From CAZFIO01 sp964519585 (GTDB lineage: Bacteria; Bacillota; Clostridia; Tissierellales; Tissierellaceae): DNA of 31,941 bases. The notes below the pieces were generated by a model. That model made no database searches and was not told the DNA's origin. It saw nothing but the letters and a program-made list of their open reading frames with translations. The stretch lies in the NCBI GenBank assembly GCA_964519585.1, contig CAZFIO010000006.1:1-31941 (forward strand), in the 5' to 3' direction. Position 1 is the first letter of the stretch. Each line of letters opens with the position of its first letter. Positions 21,038-29,473 of this stretch are shown one piece after another. The translations under genes were made by a program, and so were the position numbers.

Positions 21038-22348
21038 TTGAGTAAAATTAAGGTTGTACACTATATAAATCAGTTTTTTGCTGGTATAGGTGGAGAAGAA
21101 AAAGCTGATCACAGGCCTGAAGCTAGAGAAGGAGCCTTGGGACCAGGTTTGGCTATAAAGGCTGCCTTGAAGGATGAAGCAGAAATAGTAGCAACAGTTA
21201 TATGTGGTGACTCTTACTTTGGGGAAAATACTGATGAAGCACTTAAAACAGTTCTAGACCTAATCAAAAGCCAAGAGCCAGATTTACTTATAGCAGGACC
21301 AGCCTTCAATGCTGGAAGATATGGCTTTGCTTGTGGTACGGTTGCGGATGCTGTTCAAACTGAACTAGGTATACCTGCTATAACTGGTATGTACGAAGAA
21401 AACCCTGGGGCTGATATGTTTAAGAAATCAGTCTATGTAGTAGCTACTAGGGATAGTGCTGCAGGAATGAGAGATGCTGTAGCCAAGATAGTACCCTTAG
21501 GACTAAAGTTAGTTAGGGGAGAAGAAATTGGTTCACCTGAAGAAGATGGTTACATGGAAAGAGGACTTAGGAAAAACTTCTTTACAGACAAGAGAGGTTC
21601 TGAAAGGGCAGTAGATATGCTGATTAAGAAGCTTAAGGGTGAAGAGTTTGAAACTGAGTACCCAATGCCAGCTTTTGATAGGGTAGATCCAAATCCAGCA
21701 ATTAAGGATATAAGTAAGGCAAAGATAGCTATAGTTACATCTGGAGGGATTGTTCCTAAAGGAAATCCTGACCATATAGAATCATCCTCAGCATCAAAGT
21801 ATGGTAAATACGATATATCAGGTTTTGACGACCTAACTGAAGAGACTCATGAAACCGCTCATGGTGGCTATGACCCAGTATATGCCAACCTAGATCCTGA
21901 CAGGGTAATTCCTGTAGATGTACTGAGAGATATGGAAAAGGAAGGCAAGATAGGGGAGCTTCATAAGTATTTCTATACAACCGTAGGAAATGGTACAGCT
22001 GTAGCCAGTTCCAAGAAATTTGCTGAAGAATTTTCTAAGGAATTACTAGCTGATGGGGTAGATGCTGTTATCCTGACCTCAACCTGAGGCACCTGTACAC
22101 GTTGCGGTGCAACAATGGTGAAGGAAATAGAAAGAGCAGGTATTCCAGTAGTTCATATGTGTACTGTAGTACCTATATCCCTAACAGTAGGTGCCAATAG
22201 AATTGTACCTACCGTAGCAATCCCACATCCTCTAGGGGATCCGAAACTAGATCCTGCAGAAGAAAAGGGACTTAGGAGAAGATTAGTTGAAAGAGCACTT
22301 ACTGCTTTAACAACTGAAGTTGAAGAACAAACAGTATTTGAAAAATAA
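21038..22348 (+). CDS. grdB: Glycine reductase component B selenoprotein GrdB (Sec at residue 350)
   Basis: A TGA at 22085-22087 is read as selenocysteine, giving LTSTUGTCTRCGATMVKE with Sec at residue 350 of 436. The start is TTG at 21038 behind AAAGGAGGGG, giving the family N-terminus MSKIKVVHYINQFFAGIGGEEKADHRPE; the in-frame ATG at 21017 lies before the ribosome binding site. GrdB is the large substrate-specific subunit that works with the pyruvoyl GrdE to activate the C-N bond of glycine. The UGTC and downstream C-R-C pattern is the redox centre. A hairpin with GUUGC/GCAAC and loop GGU lies 14-26 nt after the UGA. A hairpin with features of a partial terminator separates it from grdC. 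Confidence 0.96.
22101..22113 (+). promoter_or_regulatory. Apical SECIS hairpin of grdB
   Basis: GUUGC-GGU-GCAAC forms a 5-bp stem with loop GGU located 19-21 nt after the UGA at 22085, the expected place for a bacterial SECIS. Confidence 0.7.
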
Positions 22349-22360
22349 GATATTCTTTAG

Positions 22361-22393
22361 AAAAGGGTGATAAATTCTATCACCCTTTTGTAA
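22361..22393 (+). terminator. Internal hairpin between grdB and grdC, possible partial terminator
   Basis: AAAAGGGTGATA / TATCACCCTTTT is a 12-bp perfect stem with a 5-nt loop, followed only by GTAAAAA, so the T-run is part of the stem. It would weaken transcription or protect the 3' end of an upstream grdEAB transcript, without being a full stop. Confidence 0.6.
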
Positions 22394-22411
22394 AAAGTGG
22401 AGGTGTTTAGT

Positions 22412-23947
22412 TTGAATTATTCAGTAGTAAAAGGTTCAGCTTATGTTCTTATTCATGCTCCTGATATGATAATTCATAATGGGACGACACAAACAACAGA
22501 GAGGACTCTACATCCAGACTCGGAGTACCTGAAAAATCTACCAAACAATCTTAGAACTTATGAGGAGGTTGTAAGTTATTTACCAAACCAGGTTTATATT
22601 GGTAATCATAAGCCTGCAGAGCTTAAGAAATATGACCAACCTTGGTATGATAAAAAGATAACAAACTACAGTAAAGATGGTAAACTTGGGGAAATTATGT
22701 CCCAAGAAGAGTTTATTGGTTTGATAAAAATAGTAGATGTTTTTGACCTAGTGAAATTAACTGAAGAATTTACAGGACTAACAAGGGAGAAACTAGAAGA
22801 ACATCCTTTAATTTCTGACGAACTAGTTGCTAAACTAGGGTCTGGTGACAGCCCTGAAGAGGTTGAAAAACTAGTTTCCCTAGGAGCAGAAGCTATCTAT
22901 AATGACAATGTTTTAGTTGGATGTGTAAAGAAAGGCCATGATGTAGATATAAATTTATCTGCCCATGTCCTATATGAAAACTTGGTATCCAAGGCCTCAG
23001 GAGTACTATCTGCCCTACATCTTTTAGATAAAACAGATATAAATCCTGATGATATAGACTATGTTATAGAGTGTTCAGAAGAAGCTTGTGGTGACATGAA
23101 CCAAAGAGGTGGAGGAAACTTTGCTAAGGCTATAGCAGAGTTTGCAGGCCTAAAGAAAGCTACTGGGTCTGATACCAGAAGTTTCTGTGCAGCACCTGCC
23201 CACTCCATGGTATTGGCTGCTTCTCTAGTACAAGCAGGAACCTTTAAAAACGTACTAATCGTTGCTGGTGGATCTACTGCCAAACTTGGTATGAATGGTA
23301 AGGACCACATAAAGAAGGGTATGCCAGTATTAGAAGACGTAATTGGTGGATTTGCAGTATTGGTTTCAGAAAATGATGGGGTTAACCCTGTGCTAAGAAA
23401 TGACCTAGTTGGAAGACATACAGTAGGTACAGGTTCTTCTCCACAGGCTGTAATCACATCTTTGGTTACCGAGCCTTTAGATAGAAATAACCTAAAGATT
23501 ACTGATATAGATAAATATTCTGTTGAGATGCAAAACCCAGATGTTACAAAACCTGCTGGAGCAGGGGATGTTCCAAATGCAAACTATAAAATGATTGCAG
23601 CTCTGGGAGTAAAAAGAGGAGATTTAGAAAGAACACAATTAAATGACTTCATAGAAAAACATGGTATGGAAGGCTGGGCTCCAACCCAAGGCCATATACC
23701 ATCAGGTGTACCATATGTAGGTTTTGCCAGAGAAGAAATCCTTGAAGGCAATATAAAGAGAGCTATGATTGTAGGTAAGGGTAGTCTTTTCCTAGGTAGA
23801 ATGACCAACTTATTTGACGGGGTTTCCATAGTTATGGAAAACAATCCTGGAAAAATTGAAGAAGACAAGGGCGTTTCAGAAGAAGAAGTTAGAAATCTAG
23901 TAGCAGAAGCCATGAGAGATTTTGCAACACATCTATTAAAAGAATAG
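22412..23947 (+). CDS. grdC: Glycine reductase component C subunit beta GrdC
   Basis: A 511-residue subunit of the common component C, distantly related to beta-ketoacyl-ACP synthase III. It takes the carboxymethyl group from GrdA and forms an acetyl thioester. Visible are the N-terminal SAYVLIHAPDMIIHNGTTQTTER, the YVIECSEEACGDMNQRGGGNFAKAIAEFAGLKKATGSDTRSFCAAPAHSM region with its conserved cysteines, and the C-terminal GRMTNLFDGVSIVMENN. I chose TTG at 22412, preceded by GGAGGTG; the frame runs upstream to a GTG at 22397 that overlaps that ribosome binding site. grdD follows after 13 nt. Confidence 0.94.
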   Translation: MNYSVVKGSAYVLIHAPDMIIHNGTTQTTERTLHPDSEYLKNLPNNLRTYEEVVSYLPNQVYIGNHKPAELKKYDQPWYDKKITNYSKDGKLGEIMSQEEFIGLIKIVDVFDLVKLTEEFTGLTREKLEEHPLISDELVAKLGSGDSPEEVEKLVSLGAEAIYNDNVLVGCVKKGHDVDINLSAHVLYENLVSKASGVLSALHLLDKTDINPDDIDYVIECSEEACGDMNQRGGGNFAKAIAEFAGLKKATGSDTRSFCAAPAHSMVLAASLVQAGTFKNVLIVAGGSTAKLGMNGKDHIKKGMPVLEDVIGGFAVLVSENDGVNPVLRNDLVGRHTVGTGSSPQAVITSLVTEPLDRNNLKITDIDKYSVEMQNPDVTKPAGAGDVPNANYKMIAALGVKRGDLERTQLNDFIEKHGMEGWAPTQGHIPSGVPYVGFAREEILEGNIKRAMIVGKGSLFLGRMTNLFDGVSIVMENNPGKIEEDKGVSEEEVRNLVAEAMRDFATHLLKE

Positions 23948-23960
23948 AGGGGTGATAAAA

Positions 23961-25139
23961 ATGGCTGATAATATAAAATCTGTAATTGGCAAAGTTTTCA
24001 ATGATATAGCAGATGCCATAGAAACAGGACAATTTGGAGATAAGGTAAGGGTTGGAATAACTAGCTTGGGAAGTGAGTTAGGGGTAGACAATATTGTCAG
24101 GGGGGCTGAAATAGCCCAAGCACGAGATGCCTCTATGGAAGTTGTTTTAATTGGACCAAAGGTAGATTCAAAGCTAACCCAGGTAATAGCTGAAACTGAA
24201 GATGAAGCCTATAGCAAGATGGAAGAAATGTTGGATAAGGGAGAAATCGGATCTTGTGTAACCATGCACTATAACTTCCCTATAGGAGTGTCTACAGTTG
24301 GAAGGGTATCTACCCCTGGTAAGGGAAATGAAATGTTTATAGCCACTACCACAGGAACCACAGCAGTTCATAGGGTAGAGGCTATGATTAAAAATGGTAT
24401 CAATGGGATTATTGCTGCCAAAGCTATGGGTATAGAAAACCCAAGTCTAGGTATTCTCAACCTAGATGGGGCTAGACAGGTTGAGAGGGCCTTTAAGGAT
24501 TTAGTTGAGAAAGGTTATAAGGTAAACTTTGTAGAATCATCCAGGGCAGATGGTGGTATAGTAATGAGGGGTAATGATTTACTTCTTGGAACACCAGATA
24601 TTATGATTACAGATACCTTGACGGGTAATGTACTGATGAAGGTGTTTTCATCCTATACGACAGGTGGTAGTTTTGAGTCCCAAGGCTATGGTTATGGACC
24701 TGGTATTGGTGAAGACTATGAAAGGGTAGTTCTTATACTTTCTAGGGCATCAGGCAGTCCTGTAGTGGCAAATGCCATAAGCTATGGTGCAAACCTAGTA
24801 AGGGGTAATGTAAGCAAGATAGCAAAAGAAGAATTTGAAAAAGCCCATAAGGCTGGACTTAGGGATATACTTGATAAGTTAACCAGTGAAGAAAAGAAAA
24901 CCCAGGAAGCAGAAGAAGTTGTAGCTCCTCCTTCTGAAACTGTAACTGCAACCATAGAAGGTATAGATATTATGGAGCTAGAAGATGCAGTTCAAGCCCT
25001 ATGGAGAAAAGGAGTCTATGCTGAGTCAGGCATGGGTTGTACAGGGCCGATAGTAATGGTAAATGAAGGAAAGCTATCTCAGGCCTTTGATATCCTGGGA
25101 GAAGCAGGCTATGAAGTAGATAGGCCGGAGGACTGCTAA
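23961..25139 (+). CDS. grdD: Glycine reductase component C subunit alpha GrdD
   Basis: A 392-residue subunit related to phosphate acyltransferases (PlsX-like). With GrdC it releases acetyl phosphate from the acetyl-enzyme, giving ATP through acetate kinase. The features are VRVGITSLGSELGVDNIVRGAEIAQ, a glycine-rich GIIAAKAMGIENPSLGILNLDGARQVERAF segment, YGYGPGIGEDYE, and near the C-terminus the conserved cysteine in AESGMGCTGPIVMV. The start is ATG at 23961 after AGAGGGGTGA; a GTG nine bases upstream overlaps that site. It is the last gene of the operon; no strong hairpin-plus-T terminator follows, but an 11-nt array begins 2 nt after the stop codon. Confidence 0.94.
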   Translation: MADNIKSVIGKVFNDIADAIETGQFGDKVRVGITSLGSELGVDNIVRGAEIAQARDASMEVVLIGPKVDSKLTQVIAETEDEAYSKMEEMLDKGEIGSCVTMHYNFPIGVSTVGRVSTPGKGNEMFIATTTGTTAVHRVEAMIKNGINGIIAAKAMGIENPSLGILNLDGARQVERAFKDLVEKGYKVNFVESSRADGGIVMRGNDLLLGTPDIMITDTLTGNVLMKVFSSYTTGGSFESQGYGYGPGIGEDYERVVLILSRASGSPVVANAISYGANLVRGNVSKIAKEEFEKAHKAGLRDILDKLTSEEKKTQEAEEVVAPPSETVTATIEGIDIMELEDAVQALWRKGVYAESGMGCTGPIVMVNEGKLSQAFDILGEAGYEVDRPEDC

Positions 25140-25141
25140 GG

Positions 25142-25196
25142 AACAATAGCCAAACGATGGCCAAACAATAGTCAAGCAATAGCCAAGCGATTGTTT
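25142..25196 (+). repeat. 11-nt repeat array, 5 units, just after grdD
   Basis: Units are AACAATAGCCA, AACGATGGCCA, AACAATAGTCA, AGCAATAGCCA, AGCGATTGTTT. It is followed by TTGTAGGGAAGG as after trmL. A second, very degenerate two-unit copy with the same following module lies at about 25290-25313. Confidence 0.9.
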
Positions 25197-25197
25197 T

Positions 25198-25377
25198 TGT
25201 AGGGAAGGATCTGAGTATCCTTCCGCACCTTGAAAAAACCTGGTTTGGAGGGGCACAGAGGCACCCTCCCTACTAGTAAAAATATGATCACGAGATAATC
25301 AAAGAATTGTTTTTATAGGGAAGGATCTCAGTATCCTTCCGCATCTTTATCTGTAGTGGTGGACGCCCCTGTCCACC
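25198..25377 (+). repeat. Repeat core after the grd operon
   Basis: Two copies of the GTAGGGAAGGAT...ATCCTTCCGCA hairpin (25198-25230 and 25314-25347) surround a GGAGGGGCACAGAGGCACCCTCC-type palindrome (25246-25270). The TGTAGTGGTGGACGCCCCTG hairpin module follows (25352-25377), shared with 30618 and, inverted, 10853. No ORF of interest. Confidence 0.7.
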
Positions 25378-25431
25378 TATATTTATCCTTGTTAAAGTCT
25401 GAACATTCAGAAACCGTAACCATGTTTTAAC

Positions 25432-25460
25432 TTGATAAAGTTTAGATAATAAATTATAAT
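25432..25460 (+). promoter_or_regulatory. Promoter of the BMP-type ABC importer operon
   Basis: TTGATA (25432-25437), 17 bp, TATAAT (25455-25460), about 38 nt before the ATG of the lipoprotein gene. Confidence 0.8.
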
Positions 25461-25497
25461 ATACCTGTAGTAAAAATTTCAAGGGGGGGAAAGTAAT

Positions 25498-26682
25498 ATG
25501 AAAAAATTTTTATCAATTTTGTTAGTACTAACATTTGTACTAGCTAGCTTGGCTGGATGCGGTACCAAGGCACCAGAAGAGCCAGGTGACAATGGTGAAA
25601 CTCCAGATCCAGGAGGATCCACAGGCTTTGACATTGTTTTAATAACAGATAAAGGAAATATCGACGATAAGTCCTTTAACCAAGGTTCATGGGAAGGTGT
25701 AGTAGAATTTGCTAAGGCAAATGATATTTCCCATCAATATATTAAACCTGAAGATGCTTCCACTGATGGATATCTAGAAGCTATTGATCTAGCTGTAGAA
25801 GCAGGTGCAAAGGTTATTGTTACTCCAGGTTTCTTATTTGAAGTACCAATCTTCCATGCACAAACAAAATATCCTGATGTAAAGTTCTTACTTCTTGATG
25901 GTTCACCTCATGATGCTGATTATACTGATTTTACAATTGGAGACAATGTTGTAGGTCTAATGTATGCAGAGGAAGAATCTGGTTATCTAGCTGGCTATGC
26001 TGCTGTTAAAGATGGCTTTACTCACTTAGGATTTATGGGTGGAATGGCAGTACCAGCAGTTCAAGCTTTTGGTTATGGCTATCTTCAAGGCGCTGAAGAT
26101 GCAGCTGCAGAACTAGGTCTAGGAGATGGAGCAATAAAGGTCGACTACCACTATACTGGAGACTTCGATGAAAACGTTACAAACAAGGCAACTGCCGCTG
26201 CTATGTATCAAGGTGGTGCTGAAGTTGTGTTTGGTTGTGGTGGAGCAGTTGGTAAGTCTGTAATGTCAGCAGCAGCTGAAGCAGATGCAAAATTCATAGG
26301 TGTAGACGTTGACCAAAGATATGATAGCGAAACAACAATTACTTCCGCTACAAAAGGTTTGTCTGCTTCTGTAATTCAAGCCTTAGAAGCAATATTTATA
26401 ACTGACAAATGGTCAGAATTTGGTGGAACTGTAGTAGTATTCAATGCTGAAAATGATGGTGTTGGACTTCCAACTACAGTAATAGGAGAAGCAAATGCTG
26501 ACGCTTTTGATAGATTTGAAAAATTTGACAAGGCCCAATACGATGAATTATTTGGAAAATTAAAAGGTGGAGAAATTTCAGTTATAAGAGAAATTGAAGT
26601 TGCTGCAGAATCAGGAGAAGCAACTGCTGAAGAACTAACTTCACAATTGAAACTTGCAAAAGTGAAGGTTACTACTAGATAA
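25498..26682 (+). CDS. BMP family ABC transporter substrate-binding lipoprotein
   Basis: A 394-residue lipoprotein with signal sequence MKKFLSILLVLTFVLASLAGC (lipidated Cys21, lipobox LAGC), an acidic/proline linker, then the basic-membrane-protein (PnrA-like) fold. Signatures are IVLITDKGNIDDKSFNQGSWEG, the IVTPGFLFE strand, EESGYLAGYAA, LGFMGGMAVPAVQAFGYGYLQG and VVFGCGGAVGKSV. Members bind purine nucleosides or similar ligands and deliver them to an ABC importer. The downstream ATPase and two permeases complete the system. The start is ATG at 25498 after a G-rich AAGGGGGGG ribosome binding site. An attenuator hairpin follows, which should make this the most abundant product of the operon. 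Confidence 0.93.
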   Translation: MKKFLSILLVLTFVLASLAGCGTKAPEEPGDNGETPDPGGSTGFDIVLITDKGNIDDKSFNQGSWEGVVEFAKANDISHQYIKPEDASTDGYLEAIDLAVEAGAKVIVTPGFLFEVPIFHAQTKYPDVKFLLLDGSPHDADYTDFTIGDNVVGLMYAEEESGYLAGYAAVKDGFTHLGFMGGMAVPAVQAFGYGYLQGAEDAAAELGLGDGAIKVDYHYTGDFDENVTNKATAAAMYQGGAEVVFGCGGAVGKSVMSAAAEADAKFIGVDVDQRYDSETTITSATKGLSASVIQALEAIFITDKWSEFGGTVVVFNAENDGVGLPTTVIGEANADAFDRFEKFDKAQYDELFGKLKGGEISVIREIEVAAESGEATAEELTSQLKLAKVKVTTR

Positions 26683-26722
26683 TAAAAGATACAAACATAA
26701 TGCTTAAGCCTTATGTAAGAAG

Positions 26723-26756
26723 AATGGGGGAGTTTATCTAATCCCCCATTTTTTAA
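26723..26756 (+). terminator. Hairpin with T-run between binding protein and ATPase (attenuator)
   Basis: AATGGGGG / CCCCCATT stem (26723-26730, 26743-26750) with TTTTTT. As the next three importer genes have no evident promoter of their own, partial readthrough is likely. Confidence 0.85.
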
Positions 26757-26790
26757 CTAAATAAAATATGATAGAAGAGATGGGGTTAAA

Positions 26791-28338
26791 GTGGATAATT
26801 ATATTATTGAAATGCTAAATATTACAAAAGAATTTCCTGGGATTATTGCAAATGACAATATAACCCTACAATTGAAAAAAGGTGAAATCCATGCTCTTTT
26901 AGGTGAAAACGGTGCAGGAAAGTCTACTTTAATGAGTGTTTTATTTGGTCTATATCAGGCTGAAAAAGGTGAAATTAGGAAGAAAGGTGAAAAAGTAACC
27001 ATTAATAATCCAAATGATGCCAATGATTTAGGTATTGGGATGGTTCATCAACACTTTCAATTAGTAGAGATTTTTACCGTGTTGGAAAATATAATCCTAG
27101 GTGTAGAGCCAAATACCATGGGTTTTCTAAAAAAAGATGAAGCTAGGAAGAGACTGGTAGACTTAAGTCAACAGTATGGCCTAAGTGTGGACCCAGATGC
27201 TCTTATTGAAGATATAACAGTAGGTATGCAGCAGAGGGTAGAAATTCTAAAGATGCTTTATAGGGACAATGAAATTCTAATATTTGACGAACCTACTGCA
27301 GTTTTAACTCCCCAAGAAATAAGGGAACTTCTTCAGATAATGAGGGACTTTGCCAATGAAGGGAAGTCTATATTGTTTATAACCCATAAACTAAATGAGA
27401 TTATGGAAGTTGCAGACAGGTGTACTGTATTGCAAAAAGGTAAGTATATGGGGACTGTAGATATTAAAGAAACCAGCAAAGAAGAACTTTCTAGGCTAAT
27501 GGTTGGACGAGATATTAGTTTTAAGGTAGAAAAAGAAGAAAAAGATTTAGGAGAGGTTATTTTATCTGTAAGAAACCTATCAGTAGACTCCAAAATACAG
27601 AAAAAACATGTAGTTAGGAATGTTTCCTTCGATGTTCGGGCTGGTGAAATTGTTTGCTTAGCTGGAATTGATGGAAACGGACAAAAAGAACTGGTGGAGG
27701 CACTAACAGGACTAGATAAGGCTGTTGCTGGAGAAATCAACCTATCTGGTAAAGATATAAGCAGGGCTTCCATAAGGCAAAGATCCATAGATGGTATGAG
27801 CCATATTCCAGAAGATAGGCATAAGCATGGTCTAATATTAGATTATAAATTAGAAGAAAATTTGGTATTACAAAGATACTGGCAAAAGGATTTTCAAAAA
27901 AGTGGTTTTATAAGGTTTGGGGCAGTAAGGCATTATGCTGAAGACCTGATAGACAAGTTTGATATTCGTTCTGGCCAAGGGCCTATTACCAAGGCTAGAA
28001 GCATGTCTGGGGGTAACCAGCAAAAAGCTATAATTGCTAGAGAAATTGATAAGGACCACAATTTATTGGTAGCAGTTCAACCAACTAGGGGTCTGGACGT
28101 TGGGGCTATAGAATATGTTCATAAACAATTAGTAGATAGAAGGGATGCAGGTAAGGCTGTATTCTTAGTTTCTCTTGAGTTAGATGAGGTAATGAATGTA
28201 TCTGATAGGATACTGGTAATCTATGAAGGGGAAATAGTAGGGGAGTTAGATCCAAGAAAAACCAGTGCTGAGGAACTAGGCCTTTATATGTCAGGGGCTA
28301 AAAGAGATGATGTAAAGGGGGATGGACATGGAGAATAA
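26791..28338 (+). CDS. Nucleoside/simple-sugar ABC transporter ATPase, double domain
   Basis: A 515-residue protein with two ABC domains. Domain 1 has Walker A GENGAGKS, signature-like VGMQQRVEIL, Walker B LIFDEPTAVL and switch ITHKL. Domain 2 (from about residue 260) has the degenerate Walker A GIDGNGQKE, the complete signature SGGNQQKAIIARE and QPTRGLD in place of DEPTRGLD. This asymmetric pattern is typical of ATPases paired with BMP-type binding proteins (B. subtilis YufO/NupO-like). It powers import through the two permeases encoded immediately downstream; its stop overlaps the next gene by 17 nt. The start is GTG at 26791 after GAGATGGGG. Confidence 0.93.
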   Translation: MDNYIIEMLNITKEFPGIIANDNITLQLKKGEIHALLGENGAGKSTLMSVLFGLYQAEKGEIRKKGEKVTINNPNDANDLGIGMVHQHFQLVEIFTVLENIILGVEPNTMGFLKKDEARKRLVDLSQQYGLSVDPDALIEDITVGMQQRVEILKMLYRDNEILIFDEPTAVLTPQEIRELLQIMRDFANEGKSILFITHKLNEIMEVADRCTVLQKGKYMGTVDIKETSKEELSRLMVGRDISFKVEKEEKDLGEVILSVRNLSVDSKIQKKHVVRNVSFDVRAGEIVCLAGIDGNGQKELVEALTGLDKAVAGEINLSGKDISRASIRQRSIDGMSHIPEDRHKHGLILDYKLEENLVLQRYWQKDFQKSGFIRFGAVRHYAEDLIDKFDIRSGQGPITKARSMSGGNQQKAIIAREIDKDHNLLVAVQPTRGLDVGAIEYVHKQLVDRRDAGKAVFLVSLELDEVMNVSDRILVIYEGEIVGELDPRKTSAEELGLYMSGAKRDDVKGDGHGE

Positions 28339-29473
28339 AAAGAAAAAGTCTAAATTTTCTCTAGTAAACATATTTGAATCTTCAGGATTTTCATCATTTA
28401 CATCAGCCTTAATTGCTATTATTATAGGTCTATTCTTTGGTTTCATAGTTATGTTATTTGCAGCTCCAGATTCAGCAGTAGCTGGTTTCAAATTTATACT
28501 AACAGGTGGACTAAACAGGATAGGGAATGTTTTTTATTATGCTACGCCTATTTTAATGACAGGTTTAGCTGTAGGATTTGCTTTTAAAATGGGTCTTTTT
28601 AACATAGGTGCTTCAGGACAATACACTATGGGAATATACTTTGCCCTATATGTAGGCTTTATGTTCAAATTGCCTAGTGGACTTCACTGGATAGTGGCCA
28701 TCTTAGCAGGTATGCTAGGTGGTATGATTTGGGGAATAATTCCTGGTATATTTAAGGCTCTCCTTAATGTAAACGAGGTAATTACCTCTATTATGTTTAA
28801 CTATATAGGTATGTATCTGGTAGACATGTGGGTTAAGGATTCCATAATGTATACTGCAAACGAGGCTAGGACCAAGTACCTACCAAGAACAGTGCAAATT
28901 CCATCTCTAGGCATTCAAGGATCCAATGTAAATTACGGGATTGTATTTGCCATTGTAATAGGGATTATACTTTATATAGTTCTGGAAAAGACAACCTTCG
29001 GATATGAACTAAAGGCAACAGGATTCAACAAGCATGCTGCCGAATATGCAGGCATGAAGGGTAAAAGGAATATTATCCTTACCATGGCCATAGCTGGTGG
29101 ACTTGCTGGTATTGGTGGTGCCTTTGCTATACTTGCTCCTTCAAGTATTTCTGGTGCAAGTATGACCTATGAGCCTATCAATATTATTGCCCTAAATGGA
29201 TTTAATGGAATTGCAGTTGCTCTTTTGGGGAATTCAAGCCCCATAGGAACAATATTTGCTGCAGTCTTTATATCTTATATCCAAAGAGGTGGAACCCTAA
29301 CTAGTCTAGTAGGCTTTAAACCAGAAATAATTGACGTTGTTATAGCTGTAATTATTTATTTTTCAGCTTTTTCTATGATAGTAAGCTCTTTTATAGCTAG
29401 GTTATTTAAGGGAAAAGCGGAGGCGGTAGAACCAATAGATTTACCCAATGAAGATATAAAGGAGGCTGAATAA
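28322..29473 (+). CDS. ABC transporter permease, nucleoside/simple-sugar type (first)
   Basis: A 383-residue permease with about 9-10 hydrophobic segments, similar to YufP/NupP-type subunits. Motifs include MGLFNIGASGQYTMG, the NVNEVITSIMFNYIG segment and ELKATGFNKHAAEYAGMKGKRNIILTMAIAGGLAGIGGAF, the loop that contacts the ATPase. The N-terminal KKKKSKFSLVN and the C-terminal acidic tail are cytoplasmic. The start is ATG at 28322, within the end of the ATPase gene; the stop codon shares a base with the start of the next permease (TAATG). Overlaps on both sides indicate tight translational coupling. Confidence 0.92.
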   Translation: MDMENKKKKSKFSLVNIFESSGFSSFTSALIAIIIGLFFGFIVMLFAAPDSAVAGFKFILTGGLNRIGNVFYYATPILMTGLAVGFAFKMGLFNIGASGQYTMGIYFALYVGFMFKLPSGLHWIVAILAGMLGGMIWGIIPGIFKALLNVNEVITSIMFNYIGMYLVDMWVKDSIMYTANEARTKYLPRTVQIPSLGIQGSNVNYGIVFAIVIGIILYIVLEKTTFGYELKATGFNKHAAEYAGMKGKRNIILTMAIAGGLAGIGGAFAILAPSSISGASMTYEPINIIALNGFNGIAVALLGNSSPIGTIFAAVFISYIQRGGTLTSLVGFKPEIIDVVIAVIIYFSAFSMIVSSFIARLFKGKAEAVEPIDLPNEDIKEAE

